A DNA stretch of 64,000 nt, taken from Spongilla lacustris. Lineage: Eukaryota; Porifera; Demospongiae; Spongillida; Spongillidae. Below are positions 34,941 to 63,321 of the stretch, in pieces. Below the pieces are notes generated by a model. That model saw only the letters and a program-made list of their open reading frames with translations, made no database searches and was not told where the DNA came from. The stretch lies in NCBI GenBank assembly GCA_949361645.1, contig OX442417.1, positions 14,311,954 to 14,375,953 of the forward strand, read 5' to 3'. The translations under genes were made by a program, and so were the position numbers. Numbering within the stretch: position 1 is the stretch's first letter; each line of letters starts with the position of its first letter.

Positions 34941-35704
34941 CTATAGGTGTGAAAGAAGGTTATCAGCCAGTAGCTTGAATTCATGAGGGTAGAATGTGGG
35001 TGGCTGATTAACATAGTTGACCAAGCAGTATGCCAGAATACCCGGATCCACTGTTTGCCTGTAGTCACCACCTATCATATAACAGGGATAAACTTAACCA
35101 TATCAGTTTAAAGAAAACTCCCTAGCTGTACCTATGTGTCCAACAAGATGATATACATCATTTGGCACATAACAGGGACATGTTGAAAGCCTATTCCAAC
35201 GAATCCTATGGCGATTCCACCTCTTCTTAAACTCCAACTCCTCAGCCAGTATAGGCAGAAATACATATGCAGCTAAATGGCTAGCGATGGCAAAGTACAA
35301 GTAGTATAAGGAAGGAGATATAAATAGGCAATATACTGATGCATAATATTTGCAGTGTCAAACAAGCCCTTCTCATCCAAGTTCTATGCATAAGATATGA
35401 ATATAGCATGCAGACACCTACATGTATGTAATTGCTAACCTTAAAAAGTTGTATCCACCATTCAGTTTTAAAATGTTTTAATCTTGACCACCAACTTTCA
35501 ATTCGCTTATAATAAACATCATGCTCAATCAATATATGACCGCTTGGAGACACAACAAACTCACAGTATTCCTTATGGAGTTTCCAAACACAAAGCTGTT
35601 GGGTCCTGCATAACGATCCCTGTGTGGAAGTCGGAACATCATTTGACATGTTGCAATGGAGGTATTCTCTGTTCCGTAGTCACTTCTTAAGAGTGTGGGA
35701 CACC
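34941..35704 (-). pseudogene. Retroviral-type integrase core gene, right arm (5'-truncated)
   Basis: Five minus-strand exons with matching phases: 35704-35565, 35505-35440, 35383-35337, 35280-35132 and 35071-34941. Introns are only about 45-60 bp. The peptide begins GCPTLLRSDYGTENT (second catalytic Asp context), continues FGNSIRNT joined to RIESWWSRLKHFK (catalytic Glu), then LDEKGLFDTANIMH, LAAYVFLPILAEELEFKKRW, NRLSTCPCYVPNDVYHLV and DYRQTVDPGILAY to a stop at 34943-34941. This is the pattern of the integrase-core proteins widespread in invertebrates and fish. The N-terminus and first catalytic Asp are absent upstream, so the copy cannot be complete. Confidence 0.7.
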
Positions 35705-35994
35705 CTATGACGAAAACATAGCACAACCGCCGTTTAAAGCCTTGTGTACAAATATTTTATGAAGGTGAAATTGATGCACATGTACCTCCCAATTTCAGAA
35801 CCACACGACGATGGTGCGGTTCATGTCCTGTGCGGCTGACGAAGACGATTACACGTTTCTCAAGTTCTGTGGATGAATTGAAGTATTATAGCAAGCGGAG
35901 AAGCAGGATATTTAACTAGCTACAACAACGAAAACAGTTAAGTTATGGGGAATACGAAGCAAGTAGATCACGTGAATGAACAGTGACGTAACGA

Positions 35995-36236
35995 AATCCT
36001 ATGCCATCCCATAGTGTGCCTTGCGCTCTGCGCCTTGCGCTCTGAGCCTTGTGCTCTGCGCCTTGTGCGCTGCGCTCTGCGCCTTGCGCCTTGCGCCTTG
36101 CGCCTTGCGCTCTGAGCCTTGCGCTCTGAGCCTTGCGCTCTGCGCCTTGCGCTCTGCGCCTTGCGCTCTGCGCCTTGCGCTCTGAGCCTTGCGCTCTGAG
36201 CCTTGCACTCTGAGCCTTGCGCTCTAACCTTAACTT
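35995..36236. repeat. Subterminal tandem repeats of the 6.4-kb element (right side)
   Basis: Alternating GCGCTCTGCGCCTT and GCGCTCTGAGCCTT units. The shorter mirror set (GCTCAGAGCGCAAG, about five units) is at 29940-30010. Reading frames through them (AQSARLRAQG) are repeat artefacts. Confidence 0.85.
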
Positions 36237-36280
36237 AAGAATTGTTTTGCGCTCAAGTGGCGACCTACCGGGCCACCGTA

Positions 36281-36971
36281 TCCTATAGTTCATTGTACTT
36301 TGCACTACTGAGTTTGAAGTAATAAAAATGCTACTGCACTACACTGTGCGTACTTGTGTACATATGCTGTAGAGCTAGAGCCGCTATGAAATCTAGCAGC
36401 AATCTCACAGTTGCAGGTCACTTTATAATACTCCAAGTGTACTAGGTTTATTCGTTGTGGCCTAAATCAGCTAGACACTAAAACCATCGATGCACGTGAT
36501 TTATAATCCCTGGGCCCTATAGGGTTCTAAATTGTGTGCAGTAGATCCTTTCAGTGTATAACTACATGTGTTAATTATGCAGGGGGTGAAGGGTAAGGAA
36601 GATGGTAGTAGGGGGAGAAGGTAAGTAAGGAGGGTGCGTGTACCAAATTGGGACGTCACTCAAAGGTAATTTCAACACTACTTTCCCCTCATTTGCAACA
36701 GCTGCTCTCCTGGGACAGCCAGTTCGTTCCAGGAGCACTTTGTTGCTCATGGAGAGAGCCATGCCTCTGGCCCCTCCTCCCCACAGCCGGTCTCCCTCCT
36801 TACAGACACCATGTTCATAATTGGTCATTGCATGGATGTGTACATTTACACGTATCTGTGCACAGAATTGTATAGGGCTATAGTGTGGGCAGATTTTGCC
36901 CTTTTTATATACGGTAAAGTGTCCAGCAAAATTGCTTCATCTGAATGTCACAATAATTATTTTTGTTACAC
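36281..36971 (+). pseudogene. Continuation of duplicate C: intron and frameshifted exon 6
   Basis: This matches 890-1470 in unit A and 47560-47935 in the full gene. The exon 6 equivalent begins at 36719 (PVRSRSTLLLMERAM) but loses one C in the CCTCCTCCCC run near 36775, shifting the frame. From about 36810 the similarity ends. Confidence 0.6.
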
Positions 36972-37099
36972 TTAACACCGGTTCCGTGAGAATTTAATAC
37001 TTTTTCTGTCGAACCCAACTTTAGGAAAATTAGTCGGAAAAGCGCCAATCATGTGGAAAAGTACGTTTTACCTTAGTTAAACTATCGCAGAGGTGTTTC

Positions 37100-38641
37100 C
37101 ACTGTGCAAAAACTTTGTTATACGATAGCGTATTCTATAGCGTATATTTGAATATACACCTTAAATATACACGCCAGCGTATAGAACCATATACGCAGGT
37201 GCGTATATTCAAATATAACCGATCACGCGACATTTGTGGTTGCTTAGCAAACCGTTGAATTCACTTTGTGGCTACGTTGTCGGTCACCGTATACTAAGTG
37301 CTTCATATTCCGTATATTATCCTCCTACCACTCCCACCCCTCGTTCCCGATCCAGTTTATTCAATATAAAATTTTAATCATTTTGCACATGTACAACAAA
37401 ACAACAAACTAACAGTCCGAGGCGGCAATCTGCATATATTCGATCCAAGGCACCTGTACAGAATACGAACAATAAATTAATATATTTCACTCACCACATA
37501 TCATATCCTCGTTCTGTTTATACATGATTCTATATATAAAGCAACAGATACATTATCGGGTAAGTGATATGCTTACCTTTCTTGTCTCCTATCTCCGATG
37601 TTTGACTTAAAACAATGGAACAGTGCGGGGTAACACTTACCGTACCGTTCGGTCGGAGTCTGCAAGTTAAAAAAAACCTTAGCAAAACACAACAAATGAA
37701 TAGGCCTATACCTTTTTATATCGCGCTCCATTATGCCTGTTGTTCTATCATTTCGGTTGTTCAACCGAACGGGAACACTTAGGACACTTGCAAACCTAGT
37801 GCAAATAGAGAAAGGTGAATTCATTCTTTAGCAACTACAACACATCATACCGGTAACTTGTACACTCTGGAAAGACGAACTATTGTCATTTAACGATCAA
37901 AACCCAGATCTCAGCGCGATTCTTACAGTCCTTCTGTCTGTTCATACCAAAAGCAACACGACCATGAAATAGCCCGCCAAAAATCTACAAATCACATGCA
38001 CGGTTAGTTAACCACATTTCTAATTGGAGCACTTTTGTATCGTACTACACAAACATTTGTACAGGGGTCCAATAGAGGTCTACTGTGTAGGCATTCTACT
38101 GCTTCCATTGTAGCATTTACTGGGATCCGATGAGATCATGACCAAACTCAACTGGCGAGTTAGCATAGGCCATAGCCATGCACCATGGGCCCGGCCTACC
38201 AATCACAAAATTTACCGCCGTATATACGGTACACCAAGCAGATATAGCTAACCTATGACGTCCAGCAGCACTAATAGAAGCAAAGTAGCACTCCTTCCCA
38301 GACTTCGATGCCTACACACCTTCCTACCTCACGTGGGTCCGGGTACGGGTCTGACCACTCATGAATTAATTCTGTGGTATACTTATGTAAACAGTGGGAT
38401 TTTATGGAATGAAATATACGCAGTAGTATAACTCACTACAGTATATTCAAATATACTCTTAAGAATACACTATCGTATATTTTGAAGGTGTGCTTATATA
38501 AACGGTGACGTATTTGACACTTGCGTATTCTCAAATATACGCGGTCGTACACTTCAAATATACAACACAGGTTATATTTTGCGCATTCCTCAAATATACG
38601 CATAAATATACACTATCGTATAACAAACTTTTTGCACAGTG
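37100..38641. mobile_element. 1.5-kb nested foldback element with CACTGTGCAAAAA termini
   Basis: The left end CACTGTGCAAAAACTTTGTT is inverted at the right end (AACAAACTTTTTGCACAGTG, one mismatch), extending through TATACGATAG. Subterminal regions on both sides are dense in TATACGC and ATTCAAATATA repeats in both orientations. The flanks share GTTT but no convincing target duplication. No gene was found in the interior. Confidence 0.7.
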
Positions 38642-39901
38642 TTTGCCGTTATTTCTAGCCTCGCATGTTTAGTATTGGCTAACCAGTATGCACTCATAGT
38701 GACGCGGTTTGCTGTTTTTCGGTCCTCGAGCGCAGCTGAGTACACTTTTTTCTGAAGCTGTTTATAGCATGCCTGGATGCACTTTTAGACTCCATTTGGT
38801 ACCAAACTAAGACCACAGTAGTTATCGTACTGTACGATGGCTCGGTTCTTGCAGAACACAGCTGTGCCTCGTAACCAGGACATATAAGTTTTCACTAATT
38901 AATTGTAGTCTGGGGATTTCATGGAGCTCGTATGTTCGTTGACGCATAAGAAGCCAGTTTGCGATCGTTGCAATGCTGGAACAAATTGCACTAAATGTTG
39001 CCCATGCCAACCACGATATAGAGGTCGTCCAAGGAAATCGGATGAATCTGAGACTCCACATCGGGTCAATCCTGAAAGGAAAGCTAGAGTCCATGCATCC
39101 AGCATGTGGCACAGATGTATCTGTTGGGATGGCGGTTGAGGATTGCAGTGGGCCTAGCACACACACCTATCGCGATCCGTCATCGCAAGCTCACATTATT
39201 GAGATACTCGAGTGCATGGGGTGCGAGGATTATGATAGTAGCATACGAAGACTCCCGCATGTCCATGTTAGGCAGCAAGTGCTATACACGACCAATGACG
39301 AGATCGACGCTGTTGGTATGCATCGGGTTGAGAATGTATTTTGGAGAGGAGTCAAGGCATGGGCCCGCATTTTACTTCCAAATCTCAGGCTATAAGCTGA
39401 TGCCGATTTGAAGACTGCATTCAGCATAAAGTCTGTTGTGGCTGCCATCGGAGAGATCACTGAGGATGAGCCAATTGATGATGATCCGGTCCCCTCTGTT
39501 GCTGCACCACCGTTAGACATGGACATGCTTACCACTATTTCCACAACCATCAGGGATGTACTTGTTCATGAGAAACGGTACACAACAACCAACGCAAGGA
39601 GATTTCTTGTCCCTCTTGCCAGTCTTCCAAGTGCACAAGTAGCGTCCCTCCTGGCAATCAGTAAAAGCTCTGCCAAACGTTTGCTTTTTCAAGCCAAGGT
39701 GGATAAACTCTACCTGACACATGGTGTGGAACTTGAAGAGCATAGTGGGACACAGTCTAGAGTACACAGGGACATGATCCACTGTGCTGTTGATTTCATC
39801 TACAGTGATGAAAACATTGGTCGTCTGGCATGGGAAGCCCGTAAATGTTCCCCAAACAGGAATCCCAGATGGAAAGACCTAGAAAACGTGTATGCAATGA
39901 G

Positions 39902-41618
39902 TAGGGTGTGTAACCGGTTATCAGGTTATTCGGGTTATTCGGATATTCGCAAAAACCTATCCATTCGAATAGTAATTTAGAATTACTCGGAAAAATCGGT
40001 TATTGGATTTGTTCTATTCGAAATAACCGGTTAGTGCATCTCCATTCGGAGGTACTTAGGTATTCGTCATCCGCATCGACAATTCGCCCATTATTCGAGT
40101 ACCGTTTTATGACGATATCCGGATACGCGTTTACGATATTGACAATAATTAATTTGAAACGTAACGTCATTGTTGTTACTATTTATATATACGTGGGGAC
40201 GAGTTTACATGTACGGTCCGAACATCAACTAGCCAACAGTGAACAGATCAGTGGCGGATACAGGGGGGGGGGTTCCAGGGGTTGGAACCCCCCCCTCGAA
40301 ACTAAATATGAATATAATTAATGTATAATCGGCGCACGTGAGCTATACATTTCTACGGAGAGTTCAGCGTGCACTCCGTGAAGTTGCTAAGCAGCTTATT
40401 CTTATTGCTTATTCCTTGGTTAGTACTATATTCTGTAAACTGCGAGATATGTAGTAGGCTGGTATTTATACGTTAATCTAAATGTATTCCAAAATGCTAA
40501 CCCGCGGACGTAATAGAGCGATTCTTTCCGCAGTTATTTTGATTGGTGCGCTAGTATTAGTACCCATCAAAGTTGAATGCACCTTGCTGCATGCTTTTAG
40601 AGATGATGGTAAATTTTAACATAGCAAAGAAACTAAGCCGGCGCATGTAATTTTGTAAACGTACAATGGCGAATGCAAATCTGCGATATGATGAAGCACA
40701 TGCAGCCCTTTAAAACCACAATAGCCTGGAAGCCAGAACGTAACGGAGTGGCACGCATTTATTGGTTATGACATATTGCCTCCGTTTTCCGTTTCTAATC
40801 CCCCTATACATGTACAATCTGTGGAATGTGTACAAAATGCACTAAGCTAACTCGCTTTGATTTGTAGCTGGAGATATCCGTTGTCATGACTCGTGAAGAG
40901 GGAGATCTGCAGGGGCGGATGCAGGATTTTGGCGAGGGGGGGGTTCTACATGAATTATTGATGAAGGGGAGGGGACACGCCCATCTAGGTATGTGGGTTA
41001 GGCCAAGCGATTTAGGCCTATGTAGGTAGCTGTGGTTGTGTGCTGAGTGTATCTGGTGTGATGTGGGTAGCTGTGGATGCATGCTGTACTGATCTGGTGT
41101 AATGTGGGTAGTTGTAGGAGGGTGTCTGGTGTGATGGGGGAAGCTATGGTTGTGTGCCTCATGACTGTCATGAGGGCAGGGCATCTGGTGTGATGGGAGT
41201 AAGTGTGGTTGTGTGCTGAGGGCATCTGGTGTGATGGGAGTAAGTGTGGTTGTGTGCTGAGGGCATCCGGTGTGATGGGGGAAGCTATGGTTGTGTGCCT
41301 CATGAGGACATCTGGTGTGATGGGAGTAAATGTGTTTGTGTGCTGAGGGCATCTGGTATCTGCATGGTGTGATGTGGGTAGCTGTAGGATGGTCTCTTGT
41401 GTGATGTGTACATTTAGGTGGCTCAATGAGCAGAAAACCTGAATAACCTAGGTATTCGGCTGGCAAATTGTCAAAACCTATTCGGAAAAATCGATTTTCT
41501 TTTTTCAAGTATTCGGAAAAATCGATTTTCAGATCCAGAAAAACCTGAAAAATCGATTAGTGTTTTAAAAGTATTCGGAAAAATCGATTTTCATTATTCA
41601 GGGAGGTTACACACCCTA
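39902..41618. mobile_element. 1.7-kb hAT-type element inserted in the transposase-like gene
   Basis: The 14-bp perfect inverted termini TAGGGTGTGTAACC / GGTTACACACCCTA are flanked by GCAATGAG at 39894-39901 and 41619-41626. Sub-termini are rich in TATTCGG and AAAAATCGATTTT repeats. A CAGTGGCGGATACAGGGGGG-type GC block lies near 40250 and a ~40-bp minisatellite (CTGGTGTGATGTGGGTAGCT) at about 41040-41400. No transposase of its own is seen. Confidence 0.9.
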
Positions 41619-42779
41619 GCAATGAGGTCACTGGTGTTAAAGCACGATGTAGCCACCATGTTCAGAGTGTACTATGAAAAGTGCAAAACTGCTTTGCCTG
41701 GGAAGCCACCTATTGGAAAGACATTGTTCTACTCCATTACCAACAACATCACTGGTGGTGGAAAGCAGCAGGAAGCACGTGCTGGGGTGGACTACATCAA
41801 GGTCAACTTCCATATTGACAACTTTGTCATTGTGGACAAGATCATTGATGTGCTTGCACCACTTACAGACCTGGACCACACCCTACGTGATGAGTTGCGT
41901 GGCCTTCGTTCCCATGTTTACACGTTCCTCAGCTACTGCTATGCTGTACATGCAAGGGAGGGGGTGAGGGTAACAGAGGACAGCAAAGAGCACAGTCATC
42001 TGCCCCAGGAGCACGAAGCCCAACAGTTTAAGGCATACCAGGAGCTGGAGAAGTAGATTTCAGATCCTGACATGTATGATGTGCCAGCCACTCAGGAGGA
42101 GTTTGTGAAACACATTCGAGAGCAACTTAACTGCTGTGGACTAGCAAGGGGAGCTGTGGAGAGTAAGAGCAACTTTGCCACCACCCATTCACCAGTGTTT
42201 TCACTGGACCTGGCACCAAATAGGAAACCAAACAGGAATCCAAAAGCTGGTGGTCAACTGGAGTGCAATGCCTGCAGGAGTACTTTTCTATTCTATGACA
42301 GGCTGAGGCGTGTGGCTCTGACTAGGTTGGATGAGGACCCCACCAGACTGCCTGAGATGGCTGATGTGCTGCTTGCCTTGCATCAGTGTGAGCGTCGCTC
42401 GTATCGGTATATGGCACATGTCATGCTAGCAGCGCAACAGGCATACCAGATGAAGATGGCCATAGCTCAAATGGACTGTAACACTGCCTATATGGTATTT
42501 GATTTCAAACAGAAGTTCCTGGCGAAAGGATTCCGTGAGGGAGGTGACTCTTACTATGGCAAAAAAGGAATGCTGTGGTGGGGAGCTGGGGTGCATGTAA
42601 AGGCGAACACACTGCACGATACATGTACCAGGAGTGATGACCCCATTATGAAACCTTATGTGGAGATAGACTTCACAGTGGAGAGGGCACGGTTGATGGA
42701 CCTGCAGGTTAATGAGGTAAGTGGTTTGGAGGAAGAAGATGATTGTGGGGAAGGGATGGAAGAAGAGAATTGCATCCTA

Positions 42780-43312
42780 TTGGAGGTGGAGGAAGGTGGG
42801 GAGGAGGTGGAGGATGCTGAGGAGATGGAGGATGGAGATGAGGAGGAGGTGGAGGGGGATGAGGAGGAGGTGGAGGGGGATGAGGAGGAGGTGGAGGGGG
42901 ATGAGGAGGAGGTGGAGGGGATGAGGAGGAGGTGGGGGATGATAAGGGGGAGGTGGAGGAGGTGGAGGGGGATGAGGAGGAGGGGGAGGGGGATGAGGAG
43001 GTGGAGGGGGATGAGGAGGTGGAGGGGGATGAGGAGGTGGAGGGGGATGAGGAGGTGGAGGGGGATGAGGAGGTGGAGGGGGATGAGGAGGTGGAGGGGG
43101 ATGAGGAGGAGGTGGAGGGGGATGAGGAGGTAGAGGGGGATGAGGAGGAGGTGGAGGGGGATGAGGAGGTGGAGGGGGATGAGGAGGTGGAGGGGGATGA
43201 GGAGGTGGAGGGGGATGAGGAGGTGGAGGGGGATGAGGAGGTGGAGGGGGATGAGGAGGTGGAGGGGGATGAGGAGGTGGAGGGAGATGAGGAGGAGGTG
43301 GAGGGGGATGAT
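42780..43312. repeat. GAGGTGGAGGGGGATGAG minisatellite
   Basis: The 18/21-bp units keep multiples of three, so the plus strand stays open in several frames (EVEGDEE in one) and the minus strand reads proline/histidine-rich. A GTAAGT donor at 42717 and an AG at 43328-43329 would remove the whole array in phase 0, giving MDLQVNE joined to KVALHF. I therefore favour an intronic array over an acidic coding repeat. Confidence 0.85.
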
Positions 43313-45216
43313 TTACAGACAAATTAAAGAAAGTGGCTCTTCATTTCATTGATTGTATCATCCAAGATGAACAGAAGGCTGATGCCAATGTTGTGCTCTC
43401 TTGCTTGGAGGCAGCCATGCATGCTTTGCGGCGTCGATTTCCCTATTTGACTAAGGTGATTGTGCAGAGCGACAATGCCAAAAAACCTTGCCGGCAAGCA
43501 GACCAAGCTGCTCCTGCCTCATGTGTGCTCTGCTGCAGGGCTGAAGCTGGTGGCCTACTACCACAATGAGGCACAGAGTGGAAAGGATGTGTGTGACACA
43601 CACTTCTCCCATCAGCAAACTCGAGTTGATGCTTACCTGGCGCAAGGAGACGGTGGAAGGAAGGTTTCTACAGCCAAGCAGCTTGCTGTAGCTCTGATGA
43701 CCACCTCAGTCAGCAACACAACAGTGTTACTGGTGAAGCCTGATTTTCGGGCTCCATTCCGCTTTACACGCATCCCTTCTGTACTTGGTATATCGGAATT
43801 GTATGCAACCCGCTATGTCACATCTGCAGGCAAACAGCAGATGATAATGTACTATAGTCTTGGCCAAAAGGTACCATCTTTGATTGCATCCATTCATTTG
43901 TGCTATGCTGTGTCACTGATAGCGCCAATGGGTGAGGAGGGCATCAATTTCGCAGGTGTTAGTGTGATGTTGAACAGTGACAGACATGATACATGTGTTC
44001 AAGTAAGAAAGGAAAAGAGGCGATACAGGAAGAGATGTAGGGGTATCAGCCAGCGGGAGGAGCTAAGAGTACAAAAGCTACATGCAGATGAGGAGGCTAT
44101 GAAGACCATACAAGCAGTTTACCCACAGTATACCAATTGCTACTACCACTTCAAGTCACAGACATTGCTGGACAAGCACATATGTGATGGTATTAGAGAG
44201 CCTCAGGATGCCTTGAGCATCGCAATGAGGCATGCTAATGAGCTCCTGTCCAAAATGGACTTGTCTGTTGATGGTGTCATAGCGCATGCATTAAACATAT
44301 TTGTGGATGATCATGGTGAGATTCCATATGCAACCTTTGAACCCAACTTTTACTCTGGTTGGGCTCACACGAGGAAGAATATGCACCCTGAGCTGACCTC
44401 TACAGTAACCCATATCATACATGAGTGCTGGAAGGCTGGGGAATGCCAAGATTCTGGCAAGGTGAAGATATCAGCTGATGGTGTGTATGCCAGACTGGAG
44501 GAGATGCAGTCACAGAAGATGATTCGTCTGAGTGAGCTGCCACTTGTTGGGAAGATTTGCGCTGTATACCAAAGCATTGGAACAAAGTCCCAGGCTTTGT
44601 TAGCTAGTGGTCGTAAGCGTGGAAGGCCTCACAACAGTGGAGGCAAAAAGAAGTCCAGAGTAAATTTTGATGAGCTTGATGTGTCAAAGGACCTGTTAAA
44701 GTGGACCAAGCCAGAACTGGAGGCATACTTAGTCCACCACCACATAAAGAAGACTGGCAACAAGCCATAACTTATCAGGCGCATTCAGGAACATAGTAAG
44801 TACTGATATTGATTTACGCGCAAGCGCGTAGGCCTGCACACCAACTATATTTGGGTCCGGAGACGAGATCCAAAGGAGTGTAGTGTTTGTTTCGATGCTA
44901 GAACGATAGGATTATGTTGGAGTGCTACCGACCGAATCCAGGAGAGCATGTTTAAAGAGTTTTTGTTCACAAAAACCTCGTCAGAAAAATGTGTCCCGTT
45001 TCCGGTAAGCGGTCTTACCCTCTCGACTCTAAACAACGTAGGTCCTCAGCCGAAGTAGTTATAAAGCTAGCAGTACCTTCAAACATCGTCTAAGGAGTTG
45101 AACTACCAGGTACAACTGTAATTGTGGCAATTGGAACCCTTCCGACTAGTTTTCCAAAAAGTGAGTTCGACAAAACAAGTGAAAAAAGTATCAAATTCTC
45201 ACGGAACCGGTGTTAA

Positions 45217-45672
45217 TAATAACACACAAAAAACCATTAAAAACCACTCCCCCTAAAAGTCAGTAATGGAAGGAGAAAAAAGTGTTGCTATTCATTTTTT
45301 CCATTTAAATTTAATGGTTGTCCATTTGCACAGCTTTTGAAGTATAATTAACAGAAAAAAAAAAAACGTGCGAAGTTTTCACTACCAAATTTGAAAATGC
45401 TTGTGATGCTTGCCTCCCGTTCCTCTCCGGAGGTCCCCGCATGACGTCATTGCAAAAAAGTGACGAGTTGTCCTACGGACTCCTACCGTATGCTCAGCTG
45501 TACATGTACTTATATGTAGATGGTTTAAATAAATCCGCTTCTATATTCAGTCAATTCATCTTAGGTACATGTATGAGAATGGGGCGGGTACGTAAGCATT
45601 GCGATTCATTGCTTGGCTCTATTTTTAAGCCTGTGTCTGCTTGAATCTCGTCGATTGGAGCGGGCGCCTACA
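45217..45672. promoter_or_regulatory. 5' flank of the large lipid-transfer-like gene
   Basis: Only 456 bp separate the right end of the TTAA transposon from the start codon. There is an A-run at about 45354-45366, and GGGGCGGG (GC-box-like) lies at about 45582. No clear TATA box at a sensible distance. Promoter position is inferred from location only. Confidence 0.35.

Positions 45673-63321
<17,649 letters not shown>

Larger units (their letters stand above)
29889..36280. mobile_element. 6.4-kb long-TIR integrase element with kinase gene inside
   Basis: The left terminus TACGGTGGCCCGGTAGGTCG is inverted at 36280; the first 52 bp are identical. Inversion continues through tandem GCTCAGAGCGCAAG units and a block at 30110-30230 that mirrors 35815-35925, giving termini of at least ~340 bp. 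The 6-bp direct repeat TCCTAT flanks it (29883-29888, 36281-36286), and unit A has an unoccupied equivalent near 920-940. It contains opposed partial integrase genes (30277-30637 plus strand, 34941-35704 minus strand), a kinase gene (30770-33119 minus) and a nested hAT MITE. Long termini, 6-bp duplication and a retroviral-type integrase resemble Polinton/Maverick elements, but no polymerase, ATPase or capsid gene is present, so the class is uncertain. Confidence 0.8.
38921..44770 (+). pseudogene. Transposase-like gene of the TTAA element, decayed
   Basis: The start (38921) encodes a Cys-rich segment CDRCNAGTNCTKCCPC and an AT-hook-like RGRPRK. The frame then changes near 39090. A stop at 39393-39395 precedes a 160-residue segment ending at a hAT insertion (39902-41618). 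Across the insertion the frame rejoins (NVYAM then RSLVLKHDV). A TAG lies at 42054-42056, then LNCCGLARGAVESK ... ECNACRSTFLF ... MDLQVNE to a GTAAGT at 42717. After the repeat, KVALHFIDCIIQ ... VIVQSDNA, a one-base shift in an A6 run near 43480, then YYHNEAQSGKDVCDTHF ... GRKRGRP ... stop at 44770. The QSDNA ... EAQ-x-GK-x-x-CD block resembles a family of multicopy animal genes I take to be DDE-transposase-derived; this assignment is tentative. Confidence 0.6.
36976..45212. mobile_element. 8.2-kb DNA transposon with ~70-bp inverted termini at TTAA
   Basis: The left terminus CACCGGTTCCGTGAGAATTT at 36976 is exactly inverted at 45212. The inversion continues imperfectly (CTGTCGAAC, AGTCGGAA and CCAAT blocks) for ~70 bp. 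TTAA abuts both ends (36972-36975, 45213-45216), as expected for a 4-bp TTAA target duplication. Removing the nested insertions (37100-38641 and 39902-41618) leaves ~5 kb containing one plus-strand transposase-like gene. TTAA targets are known for piggyBac, Kolobok and some Sola elements; the encoded protein did not let me assign one of these. Confidence 0.8.

Noticed and set aside
35943..36305. AQSARLRAQG-type minus-strand protein
   Set aside because: Translation of the subterminal GCGCTCTGAGCCTT tandem repeats of the 6.4-kb element.
40804..41508. 234-codon minus-strand frame rich in THHTRDHP / PSHQMP
   Set aside because: Derived from a ~40-bp minisatellite inside the hAT element; no domain and no conservation.
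42777..43322. Proline/histidine-rich minus-strand and acidic plus-strand frames
   Set aside because: Generated by the GAGGTGGAGGGGGATGAG array. The acidic frame could be coding only if the proposed intron is wrong.
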